Shown here: positions 30,015 through 39,511 of the stretch, piece after piece
Numbering within the stretch: position 1 is the first letter of the stretch
How the letters are laid out: each line of letters begins with the position of its first letter
NCBI GenBank assembly: GCA_902573045.1
Contig: CACGIB010000001.1
Location: forward strand, 16,090 to 80,089
Direction of reading: 5' to 3'
Origin: an uncultured Prochlorococcus sp.
GTDB taxonomy: Bacteria; Cyanobacteriota; Cyanobacteriia; PCC-6307; Cyanobiaceae
Length of the DNA stretch: 64,000 bases
Notes under the pieces: generated by a model
Told to the model about the DNA's origin: nothing
What the model saw: only the letters and a program-made list of their open reading frames with translations
Database searches by the model: none
Translations under genes and position numbers: made by a program

Positions 30015-31223
30015 ATGTCAAAATTATCTCTTTCCAGTCTTGATAAGACACATTTAGAAGGAAAAAAAGTTCTTGTAAGAGTAGATTTTAATGTTCCATT
30101 AAATGAAGATGGTCAAATAACCGACGATACGCGTATTCGTGCAGCGATCCCAACTATTGAATATCTTATTAATCATTCTGCAAAAGTGATTTTAGCTGCT
30201 CATTTTGGTAGACCAAAGGGTCAGGTAAATGAAAAAATGAGATTAACTCCAGTAGCAGCAAGATTAAGTGAATTATTGGGTCAAAATGTTGCTCTTACTA
30301 ACAGTTGTATTGGTGATGAAGCAGTTGCAGAATCAAATAGCTTATCTAATGGAGATGTTCTTTTACTTGAAAATGTTCGTTTTTTTGGTGAAGAGGAAAA
30401 GAACGACCTGGAGTTTGCTAAAAAATTAGCATCACATGCAGATATGTATGTAAATGATGCTTTCGGTGCTGCTCATAGAGCTCATGCATCAACTCAAGGT
30501 GTTTCAAATTATTTAAGTCCCTCAGTAGCTGGATTCCTTTTAGAAAAAGAATTAAAATACCTACAAGGAGCTGTAGATTCCCCAAAGCGTCCATTGGCAG
30601 CAATAGTTGGAGGATCAAAGGTTAGTAGCAAAATAGGAGTACTTGATTCTTTACTAGATAAGTGTGACAAAATCATGATTGGTGGAGGTATGATTTTCAC
30701 TTTTTATAAAGCTAGAGGTTTAGATGTCGGAAAGAGCCTTGTAGAAGAAGATAAACTCGAGCTTGCTAAAGATTTAGAAGCAAAAGCAAAAGCAAAAGGA
30801 GTAGAATTATTATTACCCACTGATGTTGTTTTGGCTGATGAATTTTCTCCTGATGCCAATAGTAAAATATCTCAAATTGATGCAATTAGTGGGAATTGGA
30901 TGGGTCTAGATATTGGTCCAGATTCCATTAAAGTTTTTCAGAATGCTCTTGCAGAATGTAAGACAATTATTTGGAATGGTCCAATGGGAGTTTTTGAATT
31001 TGATAAATTTGCAGACGGTACAAATGCAATAGCTACGACTCTTGCAGACTTAAGTGCTTTTTCTGAAGTTTGTACAATAATTGGTGGTGGAGATTCAGTT
31101 GCAGCAGTTGAAAAAGCAGGTTTAGCTGAGAAAATGTCTCATATATCTACTGGAGGTGGGGCTAGTTTGGAACTTTTAGAAGGTAAAACTTTACCAGGTG
31201 TGGCTGCGTTAAACGACGCTTAG
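30015..31223 (+). CDS. pgk: Phosphoglycerate kinase
   Basis: Interconverts 3-phosphoglycerate and 1,3-bisphosphoglycerate; in this phototroph it mainly serves the Calvin cycle. The 402 residues match the family. Motifs are VRVDFNVPL at 21-29, [48 protein letters not shown] and the terminal [11 protein letters not shown] with STGGGASLE. It is preceded by a 213-bp gap (29802-30014) where I see only AT-rich promoter-like sequence. It is convergent with the exported hypothetical protein. Confidence 0.97.
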   Translation: MSKLSLSSLDKTHLEGKKVLVRVDFNVPLNEDGQITDDTRIRAAIPTIEYLINHSAKVILAAHFGRPKGQVNEKMRLTPVAARLSELLGQNVALTNSCIGDEAVAESNSLSNGDVLLLENVRFFGEEEKNDLEFAKKLASHADMYVNDAFGAAHRAHASTQGVSNYLSPSVAGFLLEKELKYLQGAVDSPKRPLAAIVGGSKVSSKIGVLDSLLDKCDKIMIGGGMIFTFYKARGLDVGKSLVEEDKLELAKDLEAKAKAKGVELLLPTDVVLADEFSPDANSKISQIDAISGNWMGLDIGPDSIKVFQNALAECKTIIWNGPMGVFEFDKFADGTNAIATTLADLSAFSEVCTIIGGGDSVAAVEKAGLAEKMSHISTGGGASLELLEGKTLPGVAALNDA

Positions 31224-31224
31224 G

Positions 31225-31959
31225 CTATATCTCATTAACAATATCAATGCTCTTTGTGAAAGTAATCATTCCCTTTGGGTGAGCTATGATTCCTGACCAA
31301 ATTTGTGTTCCCGGCCTTGAAGGGGCTCTTGTCATTTTAAAAATTCCCCCAGATGCTAATGGCTGCAAAAATATTTCTTGTTCAAAAAATGAATTAACTT
31401 GATGAGGTTTTATAGCTCCTGCAATAATTACTTCTTCAAGTGGCTTATTTAGAACAATATCGATATCATATTTCGAACCAGTGAGAACTCTATCAGGAAT
31501 ATTAAAACTAATATCTATCTTATTGTCGTCATTTCTTATTGTTGTGAATAAATTTTTGATAATCCCTTCATTAATTTCCCCATTTACGATTGAAAAAAAA
31601 TAATCAAAATTGGATTCGAGTATATGTATTTCTTCATCAACTATTTTTTTCCCAGAAACTTTTATTCGCAAAATATTTTTGTTTGGAATATCCGATTTTA
31701 ATCCTTTGATCTTCCATTTGCTGTTAGGGAAATCATTAATTATCTTTGAAAATTGTTTTGATATATTTTGGCTTTCATCATTTCTGAAATTTTTTTTAAT
31801 AAACTCTAAATCTTTATTATTTAAAGAGTTCTCTAGATTTCTAATAAAATCAACTTTTAAAGTTTGCGTTATTGCGGAATAGGGAATGATGAGATAAATA
31901 AATAAGTAGAGAGGAACTCCTATATTTTTAAATAAGTTTAAATTAATCATATTTATCAT
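31225..31959 (-). CDS. Exported protein of unknown function
   Basis: A 244-residue protein with a hydrophobic N-terminal segment (about 12-30), probably a signal peptide or anchor. The body alternates charged helices with beta-like segments. Near the C-terminus there is a better-ordered stretch (ASGGIFKMTRAPSRPGTQIWSG followed by HPKGMITFTKSI). I recognise no named family. Two ATGs lie close together (31959 and 31950). It is convergent with pgk (1-bp gap) and divergent from murG. Confidence 0.75.
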   Translation of the reverse strand: MINMINLNLFKNIGVPLYLFIYLIIPYSAITQTLKVDFIRNLENSLNNKDLEFIKKNFRNDESQNISKQFSKIINDFPNSKWKIKGLKSDIPNKNILRIKVSGKKIVDEEIHILESNFDYFFSIVNGEINEGIIKNLFTTIRNDDNKIDISFNIPDRVLTGSKYDIDIVLNKPLEEVIIAGAIKPHQVNSFFEQEIFLQPLASGGIFKMTRAPSRPGTQIWSGIIAHPKGMITFTKSIDIVNEI

Positions 31960-31991
31960 TTATTATTTTCATTCTACTAATTTAAGTTTTT

Positions 31992-33083
31992 ATGTCTAAA
32001 AAAAATAATTTATTAGTTGCAGCTAGTGGCACAGGAGGCCATATTTTCCCAGCTTTAGCAGTTTCAAAAGAGGTGGAAGATGAATGGAATATTCATTGGT
32101 TGGGAGTTAAAGAAAGACTTGATGCAGATTTTATTCCCAAAAAATATAATTTGCGGACTTTGAATATAAAAACACCAAGAAAAAATATTTTTTTGTTTTA
32201 TCAATATATAGAAATTTTAATGTCAACTTTCCAAATAATTAGAATATTAAAAGAAAAAAAAATTAACTTAGTTTTTACGACTGGAGGTTATATATCAGCA
32301 CCTACTATTGTTGCTTCAAAACTTCTAAGGATACCTATCATTCTTCATGAATCAAATGTAATTCCAGGAATGGTCACGAAATATTTTGGTTTTTTATGTA
32401 ACTATGTTCTTTTAGGATTTAAAGAAACAAATTCATATTTAAAAAATTGTAAAACTATTTTCACTGGAACACCTTTAAGAGAGCAATTCTATAAATTTAA
32501 TTTTTTGCCAGAGTGGGTTCCAAAAGGAAATGGACCTCTTTTGATTGTTATGGGAGGTAGTCAAGGAGCAAAAGCTATAAATCAAATTCTTTATGAATCT
32601 CTAGAATTTTTAATAAAAAAACAATTTCGGATAGTTCATATTGTTGGCGAATCTAATCTAAAACCTTCTCATGTAAAAGACTCCAAAAATTATATTCAAA
32701 AGAAATTTACTAATCAAATAGCAGCTTTAATTCAAAACTGTGATCTTGTAATATCGAGATCTGGTGCAGGAACAATCAATGAATTAATGGAGGCTGAAAA
32801 ACCTTCAATTTTAATTCCATATCCAGATTCTAAAAATAATCATCAGGAGAAAAATGCCATGATTCTTGCTGCAAGTGGAGGCTCAGTTTTAATCAATCAG
32901 AATAAAATTTCCAAAGAAGTTTTTGAAGAAACTCTAGAAAGAATTTTTAAAATAAAATCAAAAAAAGGAAAAAATCATTATGAAATATTAGATCTCATGA
33001 AGAAGAATATGGAAAATAATAATAAAATTAAATCTAAAAATGAGATTAAAAAGTATATAAATTATTTTTTAAAGGAATTCTGA
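31992..33083 (+). CDS. murG: UDP-N-acetylglucosamine--muramylpentapeptide N-acetylglucosamine transferase
   Basis: The peripheral membrane GT-B glycosyltransferase making lipid II. The 363-residue protein has the N-terminal loop AASGTGGHIFPALAVS at 10-25, the second glycine-rich loop VMGGSQGAKAIN, and the donor-site segment ISRSGAGTINELMEAEKPSILIPYP. It is not in a cell-wall operon here. Its last 22 bp overlap the convergent CobD-like gene, the longest tail-to-tail overlap in the window. Confidence 0.96.
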   Translation: MSKKNNLLVAASGTGGHIFPALAVSKEVEDEWNIHWLGVKERLDADFIPKKYNLRTLNIKTPRKNIFLFYQYIEILMSTFQIIRILKEKKINLVFTTGGYISAPTIVASKLLRIPIILHESNVIPGMVTKYFGFLCNYVLLGFKETNSYLKNCKTIFTGTPLREQFYKFNFLPEWVPKGNGPLLIVMGGSQGAKAINQILYESLEFLIKKQFRIVHIVGESNLKPSHVKDSKNYIQKKFTNQIAALIQNCDLVISRSGAGTINELMEAEKPSILIPYPDSKNNHQEKNAMILAASGGSVLINQNKISKEVFEETLERIFKIKSKKGKNHYEILDLMKKNMENNNKIKSKNEIKKYINYFLKEF

Positions 33084-34183
33084 ATTTCTTCACATAAAAG
33101 AGTGTTATTTTTTCTATTCTGCAGACTTATTCTGGCCCAATTTTCGCCAAGAAATCTAAATGAAGTGCATTCTCTAAGCAATATTCCCTTATTTTCTAAG
33201 TATTTTATATTTGGCGACAAGGATGTTTCACTTTCTATTAAAAAAAAGTTGGTTGAAGAGTTATGAATTTTAAGGTTATCTATTTTTAATAATTTTTCAA
33301 ATACTCTCTTTTTTTCAATATTTACCCAGCTGTGAATCTGTTTTGTCCACTGTTCATAGAATTTCTTATTACTTAGTAGATCAATTCCGGCTTTAATAGA
33401 AAATGAATTTAAAGGCCAAGGATCTCTATTTATTTCCCATTGTTTGAGTTTTTTCGAAGAGCCAATAACGTAACCTAATCTAAGACCAGGAATATTGAAG
33501 ATTTTGGTCAAGCTTCTCAAGACTAATAAATTATCAAATCTTTTGGTTAATGGTATTAAAGATTCTTTGTCTCCATTAGGTGTTATCGATAAGAAAGCTT
33601 CATCGCAGATAACTAATTTATATTTTTTCACAACTTCCTCCAATGAATTCTTTTCCCATAATTGGCCGGTAGGGTTATGTGGATTTGTTATCCAAATAAC
33701 ATCACCTTTTGGATGAAGCGGAAATTGTTGAGGAAAAATATCATTCCAGTTTTTTGGTAATTCGCAATGTATAAAATTGCTATTCCAACAATTTAAAGAT
33801 CTTTCATAATCAACAAATGATGGAGAAGGAATACAACTTATTCCGAATTTGGATGCTTCATAACCTGCCCAGGTTATTAATTCAGAAGCTCCATTTCCAG
33901 GCAATATATTGTCTGGATTTATCCCATGAAATTTGCCGATTATTTCTTTCAGATCACTCAAGTTTCTTTCTGGGTAATATTTAAAGCCAAGATTCTTAAT
34001 TTCTGTATTTATTGAATCTATTAGTATTTGAGGGGGATCAAAGGGTACTAATGATGCACTTGCATCAATGATTTCGGAGGGTAATAAATTTAATTTTTTC
34101 GCAGTTGCATATATATTTCCACCGTGCTTCAAGTTTGATCCTTGCATGGCTAACGTTGAGTAATCATGAGGTTCATTATTCAT
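33062..34183 (-). CDS. CobD/HisC-like aminotransferase-fold PLP enzyme
   Basis: A 373-residue fold-type I PLP enzyme. The N-terminal KHGGNIYATAKKL and IIDASASLVPFDPP are characteristic of CobD/CobC (threonine-phosphate decarboxylase) and cobalamin-associated aminotransferases rather than HisC. Other motifs are GNGASELI, TNPHNPTGQLW and the PLP lysine in RSLTKIFNIPGLRLGY. A role in making the aminopropanol arm of a cobamide is plausible but inferred; no other cob gene is in the window. It lies downstream of pyrD on the same strand and overlaps murG by 22 bp. Confidence 0.8.
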   Translation of the reverse strand: MNNEPHDYSTLAMQGSNLKHGGNIYATAKKLNLLPSEIIDASASLVPFDPPQILIDSINTEIKNLGFKYYPERNLSDLKEIIGKFHGINPDNILPGNGASELITWAGYEASKFGISCIPSPSFVDYERSLNCWNSNFIHCELPKNWNDIFPQQFPLHPKGDVIWITNPHNPTGQLWEKNSLEEVVKKYKLVICDEAFLSITPNGDKESLIPLTKRFDNLLVLRSLTKIFNIPGLRLGYVIGSSKKLKQWEINRDPWPLNSFSIKAGIDLLSNKKFYEQWTKQIHSWVNIEKKRVFEKLLKIDNLKIHNSSTNFFLIESETSLSPNIKYLENKGILLRECTSFRFLGENWARISLQNRKNNTLLCEEIQNSFKK

Positions 34184-34192
34184 TCTCTAATT

Positions 34193-35362
34193 TTATTCAA
34201 CCCATTTTAAATCTGATCCAATTGCATCTTTTATACTAGATAATTGATGGTTATTGAGTTGCTTTATAATTCCCTCAAGTATATCTGGTACTAATTGTGG
34301 ACCCTTATATATCCATCCTGTATAAAGTTGAATTAATGATGCTCCAGAACAAATTCTTTCCCAAGCTGACTGAGGACTATCTATTCCACCAACACCAATT
34401 AAAATAATCTTTTTATCAATATTATGTATATGTTTTATTATTTGATTTGCTTTTTTTTGGAGAGGCCTTCCACTTAATCCTCCATTCTCTTGAGAGAGTA
34501 ATAATCCAGTTTGCCTGATTTTTCTATTTTCAAGACCTAATCTATCAATGCTGGTGTTTGTAGCAATTATTCCATCGATGTTCTCCTTGATTATTAATTG
34601 GCAAATATCTTCAATATCTTTAAGGCCTAAATCTGGCGCAATTTTTACAAATAATGGTGGACAATTAGGTAAGTTTTTAATTTCTCTAAGAAGTTCTTTT
34701 AGAAGAATTGGATCTTGTAATTTTCTTAGCCCTTCAGTATTTGGAGAACTAACGTTTATTGCTGCGTAATCACAATATGGAATTAATAATTTTAGAGAAG
34801 TTAAATAATCATCTTTTGCTTGAGATAAACCTGTAATTTTTGACTTCCCGAAATTTATCCCTAAACAAATATTCTCCCTGTTTTTTTTAAACTCAATACC
34901 TTGTTCGACAAAGTTTTTAACTAGATTTTCAGCACCATTATTATTGAAACCCATTCTATTTAATGCTGCTTCTTCTTCTGCCAATCTAAATAACCTTGGT
35001 TTGGGATTTCCATTCTGAGCAAATTTAGTTACTGTACCAAGCTCAGCAAATCCAAAACCAAAATCTTTCCATATATTTGCGGCATTTCCATTTTTGTCAA
35101 AACCCGCAGCTAAACCAACTGGATTACAAAAATTTATTCCACATATGTTCTGAATTAACCTTTTATCAACTACAGAAAATTCTTCATTTAAATTTTTTAA
35201 GATAGAAGATACTATAGGCCAATTATATTTTCTTGAACTGAATGATAGGAGACTAAGAGATAAATTTGTTAAGTATTCTGCATCAATTCCAGAGTCTTTT
35301 TTTAATACAGGGTTAATCAAGTTTTTATAAAGATTTTTAAATCCCCCCTTCTGTTCATTCAT
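34193..35362 (-). CDS. pyrD: Dihydroorotate dehydrogenase (quinone), class 2
   Basis: An FMN enzyme of 389 residues oxidising dihydroorotate with quinone as acceptor in pyrimidine synthesis. The class 2 features are an N-terminal helical extension before NICGINFCNPVGLAAGFDKNG and the segment FGFGFAELGTVT. FMN and substrate residues appear in INVSSPNTEGLR, FVKIAPDL, ATNTS, GGLSGRPLQ and LIGVGGIDS. It lies 6 bp downstream of rnhA and 9 bp upstream of the CobD-like gene, all on the minus strand. Confidence 0.95.
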   Translation of the reverse strand: MNEQKGGFKNLYKNLINPVLKKDSGIDAEYLTNLSLSLLSFSSRKYNWPIVSSILKNLNEEFSVVDKRLIQNICGINFCNPVGLAAGFDKNGNAANIWKDFGFGFAELGTVTKFAQNGNPKPRLFRLAEEEAALNRMGFNNNGAENLVKNFVEQGIEFKKNRENICLGINFGKSKITGLSQAKDDYLTSLKLLIPYCDYAAINVSSPNTEGLRKLQDPILLKELLREIKNLPNCPPLFVKIAPDLGLKDIEDICQLIIKENIDGIIATNTSIDRLGLENRKIRQTGLLLSQENGGLSGRPLQKKANQIIKHIHNIDKKIILIGVGGIDSPQSAWERICSGASLIQLYTGWIYKGPQLVPDILEGIIKQLNNHQLSSIKDAIGSDLKWVE

Positions 35363-35368
35363 AAAAAA

Positions 35369-36088
35369 TTAGGTTTCTTTTTTTTCTATTATCCAATATT
35401 TTTTATCTTTAGGAATCAATCTCCAATTACGACATTCAAAAAGTGAGTATTGTTTTATCTTTAAGTGGTTTTCATCACCTAATAAGGTCTCTAGTTCATG
35501 TGAACTTAACAGGTACTTTTTTTCTGCAAATTTTTGAATTAATTCATTGCGGGAAAATAATTCCTGAATTTCTGCAGGTGCATTTTTTTCAAAAAAATCA
35601 ACTGATGATTCTACTTTTTTTAAGTTACTTTCTATAGATATACCTTTGCTGTAATTAGTTGCAATTTTATCAACCCTATCATTTTGTTTATCCCCGCTAT
35701 GACCTTTAACATATTCCATTATTAGGCCATTAATTCTTAATTGATCAATTTTTTGCCATAGATCAAGATTTTGAACTGGTTTTCCTGAACTTGTTTTCCA
35801 TCCATTTTTCTTCCAATTAATAATCCATTTTGTATAACCCTCTATGACATATTTACTATCAGTTCTTAGTTTAAAGTTCTCTTTTATTTTGTAGGTTTTT
35901 AATTTCTCAAGAGTTTTTATAGCCGCAGTTAGTTCCATTCTATTATTAGTAGTATTTTGCTCGGAACCACCTATTTCTAATTCGCTTTTATCGTCAAAAA
36001 TTATTAAACCGCCCCAACCGCCCGGGCCTGGATTACCACTGCAGGCTCCATCTGTTGCGGCTTCAATCGCAAAACTATCACTATTCAT
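35369..36088 (-). CDS. rnhA: Ribonuclease HI with C-terminal extension
   Basis: Degrades RNA in RNA-DNA hybrids. The first 150 or so residues form a complete RNase H domain with its acidic catalytic set: D in [16 protein letters not shown] (near 13), E in [10 protein letters not shown] (near 52), D in [12 protein letters not shown] and D in QNDRVDKIA, plus the GHSGD loop. Unlike typical RNase HI of about 155 residues, it continues for roughly 85 more, ending in [10 protein letters not shown]. That extension has no motif I recognise. It lies between rplL and pyrD. Confidence 0.92.
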   Translation of the reverse strand: MNSDSFAIEAATDGACSGNPGPGGWGGLIIFDDKSELEIGGSEQNTTNNRMELTAAIKTLEKLKTYKIKENFKLRTDSKYVIEGYTKWIINWKKNGWKTSSGKPVQNLDLWQKIDQLRINGLIMEYVKGHSGDKQNDRVDKIATNYSKGISIESNLKKVESSVDFFEKNAPAEIQELFSRNELIQKFAEKKYLLSSHELETLLGDENHLKIKQYSLFECRNWRLIPKDKKYWIIEKKET

Positions 36089-36096
36089 AATTTTTG

Positions 36097-36121
36097 AAGC
36101 CGATATTAAGGTTATCGGCTT
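36097..36121. repeat. Perfect 9-bp hairpin between rplL and rnhA
   Basis: AAGCCGATA at 36097-36105 pairs with TATCGGCTT at 36113-36121 around a 7-base loop, flanked by T-rich sequence on the left and A-rich sequence on the right that could extend the stem. On either strand the trailing flank is A-rich rather than U-rich, so it does not look like an ordinary intrinsic terminator. It may block 3' exonucleases at the end of the ribosomal protein message or act in the rnhA leader. Confidence 0.6.
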
Positions 36122-36135
36122 GAAAAAATGTACTC

Positions 36136-36531
36136 TTACTTAAGTGTAACTTTACCGCCAGCTTCTTCAATCTCTTTCTTTAAAGATTCAGCATCTGCTT
36201 TGGAAATTCCTTCTTTTACTGTTTTTGGTGCAGATTCAACAAGTGCTTTTGCATCGCCAAGACCTAGACCAGTTGCATTTCTTACAACCTTAAGTACTTT
36301 GATTTTTGCAGCTGCATCAAAGCTTTCGAGAACTACATCAAATTCAGTTTTTTCTTCAGCAGCGCCACCATCTGCGTCACCGCCAGCTGCTCCTGGAGCT
36401 GCCATTACTACACCTGCAGAAGCTGCAGCAGACACACCAAAAGCCTCTTCAATTTGCTTTACAAGCTCAGATGCTTCTAAAAGTGATAAAGATTTTAATG
36501 ATTCAAGAATTTCTTCAGTTTTTGCGGACAT
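36136..36531 (-). CDS. rplL: 50S ribosomal protein L7/L12
   Basis: The stalk protein that recruits translation factors, 131 residues. It has an N-terminal dimerisation helix region ([23 protein letters not shown]), an Ala/Gly-rich hinge at about 34-58, and the C-terminal globular domain with [20 protein letters not shown] and EAGGKVTLK. Its codon use is noticeably less AT-rich than that of neighbouring genes, as expected for a highly expressed protein. It is last in the ribosomal block, 28 bp after rplJ. Confidence 0.98.
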   Translation of the reverse strand: MSAKTEEILESLKSLSLLEASELVKQIEEAFGVSAAASAGVVMAAPGAAGGDADGGAAEEKTEFDVVLESFDAAAKIKVLKVVRNATGLGLGDAKALVESAPKTVKEGISKADAESLKKEIEEAGGKVTLK

Positions 36532-36559
36532 TTTCTTAAAATTTAATTAGGGTTTTGAT

Positions 36560-37087
36560 TTAAGATTCTGATTTTTCAGAATGTTGTTTAAGTGATCTAG
36601 CAAGTCCAGAAGGCACTTCATTGATAGAGATTGCAATTTTTGTTGCTACGCCATTTAGAGCGCCAGCAATTTTTGCCATCAATACTTCTTTAGATGGAAG
36701 ACTTGCAATTTCTTTTATTTCAGAATCGCTAAGAAGTCTGCCTTCAAATAAAGCTCCTTTGGTCTCGGATTTTTTGGTGTCTTTTTGAAAAGATTGGATT
36801 GCTTTTACAGCACCACCAACATCTTCCTTAATTAACACAAAAGCATTTGTTCCGGTCAGTAAAGATTCAAGATCGTTCCAATTACTATCTCCATCAATAG
36901 CTTTGCGCATTAATGAATTTTTAGTAACTTTGCAGATGCCGTTAGTTGTTTGCAATCTAGATCGCAAATCTGACATCTCTTTGATAGTTAAACCTTTATA
37001 GTCAAGAACTACAGCCATTTCCGAGTCGTCTAAAAGAGATTTAATCTCAGTAACGATTTTTTGCTTATTCTCTAGTGTTCGGCCCAT
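36560..37087 (-). CDS. rplJ: 50S ribosomal protein L10
   Basis: Anchors L7/L12 dimers to the ribosome. The 175 residues include the N-terminal RNA-binding region ([33 protein letters not shown], partly shown) with [10 protein letters not shown], and a C-terminal helix that binds L7/L12. The start is ATG at 37087, and a structured leader of about 190 bp lies upstream. The L10-L12 complex commonly represses its own translation by binding such a leader. Confidence 0.97.
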   Translation of the reverse strand: MGRTLENKQKIVTEIKSLLDDSEMAVVLDYKGLTIKEMSDLRSRLQTTNGICKVTKNSLMRKAIDGDSNWNDLESLLTGTNAFVLIKEDVGGAVKAIQSFQKDTKKSETKGALFEGRLLSDSEIKEIASLPSKEVLMAKIAGALNGVATKIAISINEVPSGLARSLKQHSEKSES

Positions 37088-37277
37088 TGATGTTTTTTGG
37101 ATCGTAATTTAGGGAGAGCAGGAAATGCGGCAAAGTTCTTTTAAAGAGGCCGCTTTTATTAGATCCAAAAAGAAATAATTTAAGACGAGTCCTCGGTAGG
37201 AATTAAAAATTTAGAATAACTAAATCAACCTACTTTCTTTGGCCGTATTATTGCAGTTTTAATTATACTACAAAGCG
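37088..37277 (-). promoter_or_regulatory. Ribosomal protein L10 leader region
   Basis: A 190-bp non-coding gap precedes rplJ inside an otherwise tight operon. Two nested inverted repeats are visible: the T6-GGATC run at 37093-37103 pairs with GATCCAAAAA at 37162-37171, and GCGGC at 37127-37131 pairs with GCCGC at 37149-37153. Nested stems with conserved purine-rich internal loops are what L10 leaders show in many bacteria. Autogenous control by L10-L12 is inferred from position and structure. Confidence 0.72.
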
Positions 37278-37985
37278 TTAACCTTCAGGTTGGTAATCTT
37301 GTACAGCATTTATGTCTAATTGGACTGAAGGCCCCATTGTTGAAGTTACATAAAAAGTTTTCCAATACTTTCCTTTAGCTCCACTTGGTTTATTTTTATC
37401 AATTGATTCTTGTAAGGTTTTTAAGTTGTCAAATAGAGCCTCTTTTGTGAAACTTGCTTTTCCAAAGCGGACATGAACGATTCCAGCCTTATCTGCTCTA
37501 AATTCGAGCTTACCAGCTTTGAATTCTTTTATTGCATTAGCAATGTCATTAGTTACTGTCCCAGCTTTAGGATTAGGCATTAAACCTCTAGGTCCTAAAA
37601 CTCTTCCTAATTTTGCAACCTTTGGCATCATATCTGGAGTTGCAATAAGTAGATCAAACTCCATATTTCCTTTGTTGATGCTTTCTACAAGATCTTCTTC
37701 GCCAAATAAATCTGCACCAGCAGCCTTAGCTTTCGATACATTCTCACCGCTTGTAATTACTGCAATTTTGATACTTTGGCCAGTACCATGAGGTAATGCA
37801 ACAGTGGTCCTTAATTGTTGATCAGTATATTTTGGATCAATACCTAAACGTATATGTGCTTCAATAGTTTCATCAAATTTTGCATTAGCATTTTCCTTGA
37901 TAATACTAAGAGCTTCTAGTGGTGCGTAAATGCGATCCTCTATCTTAGTTGATAGAGCCGCCATTCTTTTAGATAGTTTTTTCAT
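37278..37985 (-). CDS. rplA: 50S ribosomal protein L1
   Basis: Forms the L1 stalk that handles deacylated tRNA at the E site. The length is 235 residues. Conserved parts are [20 protein letters not shown] at the start, [16 protein letters not shown], the signature [26 protein letters not shown] (partly quoted), [18 protein letters not shown], and the C-terminal [14 protein letters not shown]1 often represses the L11-L1 message. It follows rplK by 66 bp on the minus strand. Confidence 0.98.
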   Translation of the reverse strand: MKKLSKRMAALSTKIEDRIYAPLEALSIIKENANAKFDETIEAHIRLGIDPKYTDQQLRTTVALPHGTGQSIKIAVITSGENVSKAKAAGADLFGEEDLVESINKGNMEFDLLIATPDMMPKVAKLGRVLGPRGLMPNPKAGTVTNDIANAIKEFKAGKLEFRADKAGIVHVRFGKASFTKEALFDNLKTLQESIDKNKPSGAKGKYWKTFYVTSTMGPSVQLDINAVQDYQPEG

Positions 37986-38051
37986 AATAATATTGGGTGC
38001 AAACGGTTATTAACTAACCTCCCCTAAATAGTGAGAAATTGTGTATTGAAC

Positions 38052-38477
38052 TCAATCAGTGATAGAGACGCCCATATTACGAGCAGTACCCTCAATTACT
38101 TTCATTGCTGATTCAACACTAGAACAGTTTAGATCAGGAAGCTTAGTTTTGGCTATTTCTTCTAATTGAGCTTTACTTATATTCCCAACAGAGCCTTTTG
38201 CGGATTCACCTGAACCTTTCTCTATACCAGCTGCTTTTGTTATTAAGACGGAAGCAGGAGGTGTTTTTGTTATAAAAGTAAAGCTTCTATCTTCAAAAAC
38301 AGAAATCTCGACTGGAATTACAAAACCTGCTTTATCTTGTGTCCTTGCGTTGTATTCTTTGCAAAATGCCATGATATTGACACCATGTTGTCCTAAAGCT
38401 GGCCCTACAGGAGGAGCAGGATTTGCTTTGCCTGCTTGTAGAGCAAGCTTTATAACTGCAACAATTTTTTTTGCCAT
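38052..38477 (-). CDS. rplK: 50S ribosomal protein L11
   Basis: Binds the GTPase-associated centre of 23S rRNA with L10-L12. The 141 residues match the family, with [27 protein letters not shown] (partly quoted), the linker [12 protein letters not shown], and the RNA-binding domain ending in [11 protein letters not shown]. The gene lies between nusG and rplA, the usual bacterial order. Confidence 0.98.
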   Translation of the reverse strand: MAKKIVAVIKLALQAGKANPAPPVGPALGQHGVNIMAFCKEYNARTQDKAGFVIPVEISVFEDRSFTFITKTPPASVLITKAAGIEKGSGESAKGSVGNISKAQLEEIAKTKLPDLNCSSVESAMKVIEGTARNMGVSITD

Positions 38478-38544
38478 TAGATTAAAGAATTTAAACTGGA
38501 GTAGAAAATCATAATTTTACTCGATAAACAAGAACAATTAGAAA

Positions 38545-39156
38545 TTAATTTTGTTTATTGATTTGGGAGAATTCTAATTCTACAGGAGTCTCGCGCCCAA
38601 ATATTGAAAGTAATGCTTTTAATTTATTTCTTTCTCCGGAAACTTCTATAACTTCTCCCTGGAAATCCTTGAATGGACCGCTAGTTACAATGATTCTATC
38701 TTTTTCTTCAATATCTAACTTGATTACAGCTTTTTTCTCTGATGCGCGCTTAAAGATTCTATTAACTTCTTGTCTTGATAATGGTCGAGGTTTGATATGA
38801 CCTCGCGATCTTCCGCTCGCTCTACCGTCTTCAGCACCGACAAAGTTAATTACATTTGGAGTACTTTTAACAGCCATCATTGTATCTTCATCCAAAATCA
38901 TTCTTACGAGGACATAACCTGGGAAAACTTTTTCTTCAGTAGTTTGTCTGCTACCATCTTTTTTTAATTTAATTCCTGGAGTTTGGGGAATTTCAATTTC
39001 AATGATTCTATTATTAACACCTAAAGTTACTGATCTCTGCTCAAGAGTCGCTTTTACTTTTTTTTCACAGCTTGATGCTACTTGAACTGCATACCATCTT
39101 GCGATGCTTGTATTTGCTTTTGTAGAAGCAAGGTTTGTAGTTAATTCATTACTCAT
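38545..39156 (-). CDS. nusG: Transcription termination/antitermination factor NusG
   Basis: Couples RNA polymerase with ribosomes and Rho-type functions. The 203-residue protein has the NGN domain (WYAVQVASSCEKKVKATLEQR, partly quoted, and VFPGYVLVRMILDED) and a C-terminal KOW domain (KDRIIVTSGPFKDFQGEVIEV). A non-conserved N-terminal tail of about 20 residues precedes the NGN domain. It lies between secE and rplK in the standard order. Confidence 0.97.
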   Translation of the reverse strand: MSNELTTNLASTKANTSIARWYAVQVASSCEKKVKATLEQRSVTLGVNNRIIEIEIPQTPGIKLKKDGSRQTTEEKVFPGYVLVRMILDEDTMMAVKSTPNVINFVGAEDGRASGRSRGHIKPRPLSRQEVNRIFKRASEKKAVIKLDIEEKDRIIVTSGPFKDFQGEVIEVSGERNKLKALLSIFGRETPVELEFSQINKQN

Positions 39157-39207
39157 TTTTCTGGAAGCTTAATTAAGATCTTTATTAATGGATATTCGGG
39201 AGATAAT

Positions 39208-39450
39208 TCAACCAAAAATTTGCGAGGCTGCCCATCCATAGAATCTGCTAACAGAAGCAATGGCTGCAGCAGAAAAAGATACCATAATTATAACTGCTAC
39301 TGATTCGCTAAAAAGTTGTTGTTTGTTAGGCCACACGACAAGTTTAAGCTCATCGTAGGTAGATCTAAAAAAATTATTCTTTTTTTTAGGCTCTTCAACT
39401 TCAGGAGAATCCTTTTTAATAGGTTCTTTATTAGTAGTAGGACTTGTCAC
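39208..39450 (-). CDS. secE: Preprotein translocase subunit SecE
   Basis: The small essential subunit of SecYEG. It has 80 residues with a hydrophilic Lys-rich N-terminus, the SecE signature FRSTYDELKLVVWPNKQQL at about 28-46, and a single membrane helix in the last 30 residues. The start is GTG at 39450. It is upstream of nusG on the same strand, 51 bp away. Confidence 0.95.
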   Translation of the reverse strand: MTSPTTNKEPIKKDSPEVEEPKKKNNFFRSTYDELKLVVWPNKQQLFSESVAVIIMVSFSAAAIASVSRFYGWAASQIFG

Positions 39451-39511
39451 AAAATTTTTTTGAAATTAAGCTTTATGCTTTAGTTTTTATTTTAGCTTAT
39501 TGATTAACTCC

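Noticed and set aside
36128..36550. Plus-strand frame of 140 codons over rplL
   Set aside because: It is a shadow of rplL: low-complexity Ala/Ser/Pro sequence produced by the Ala/Gly-rich hinge on the other strand.
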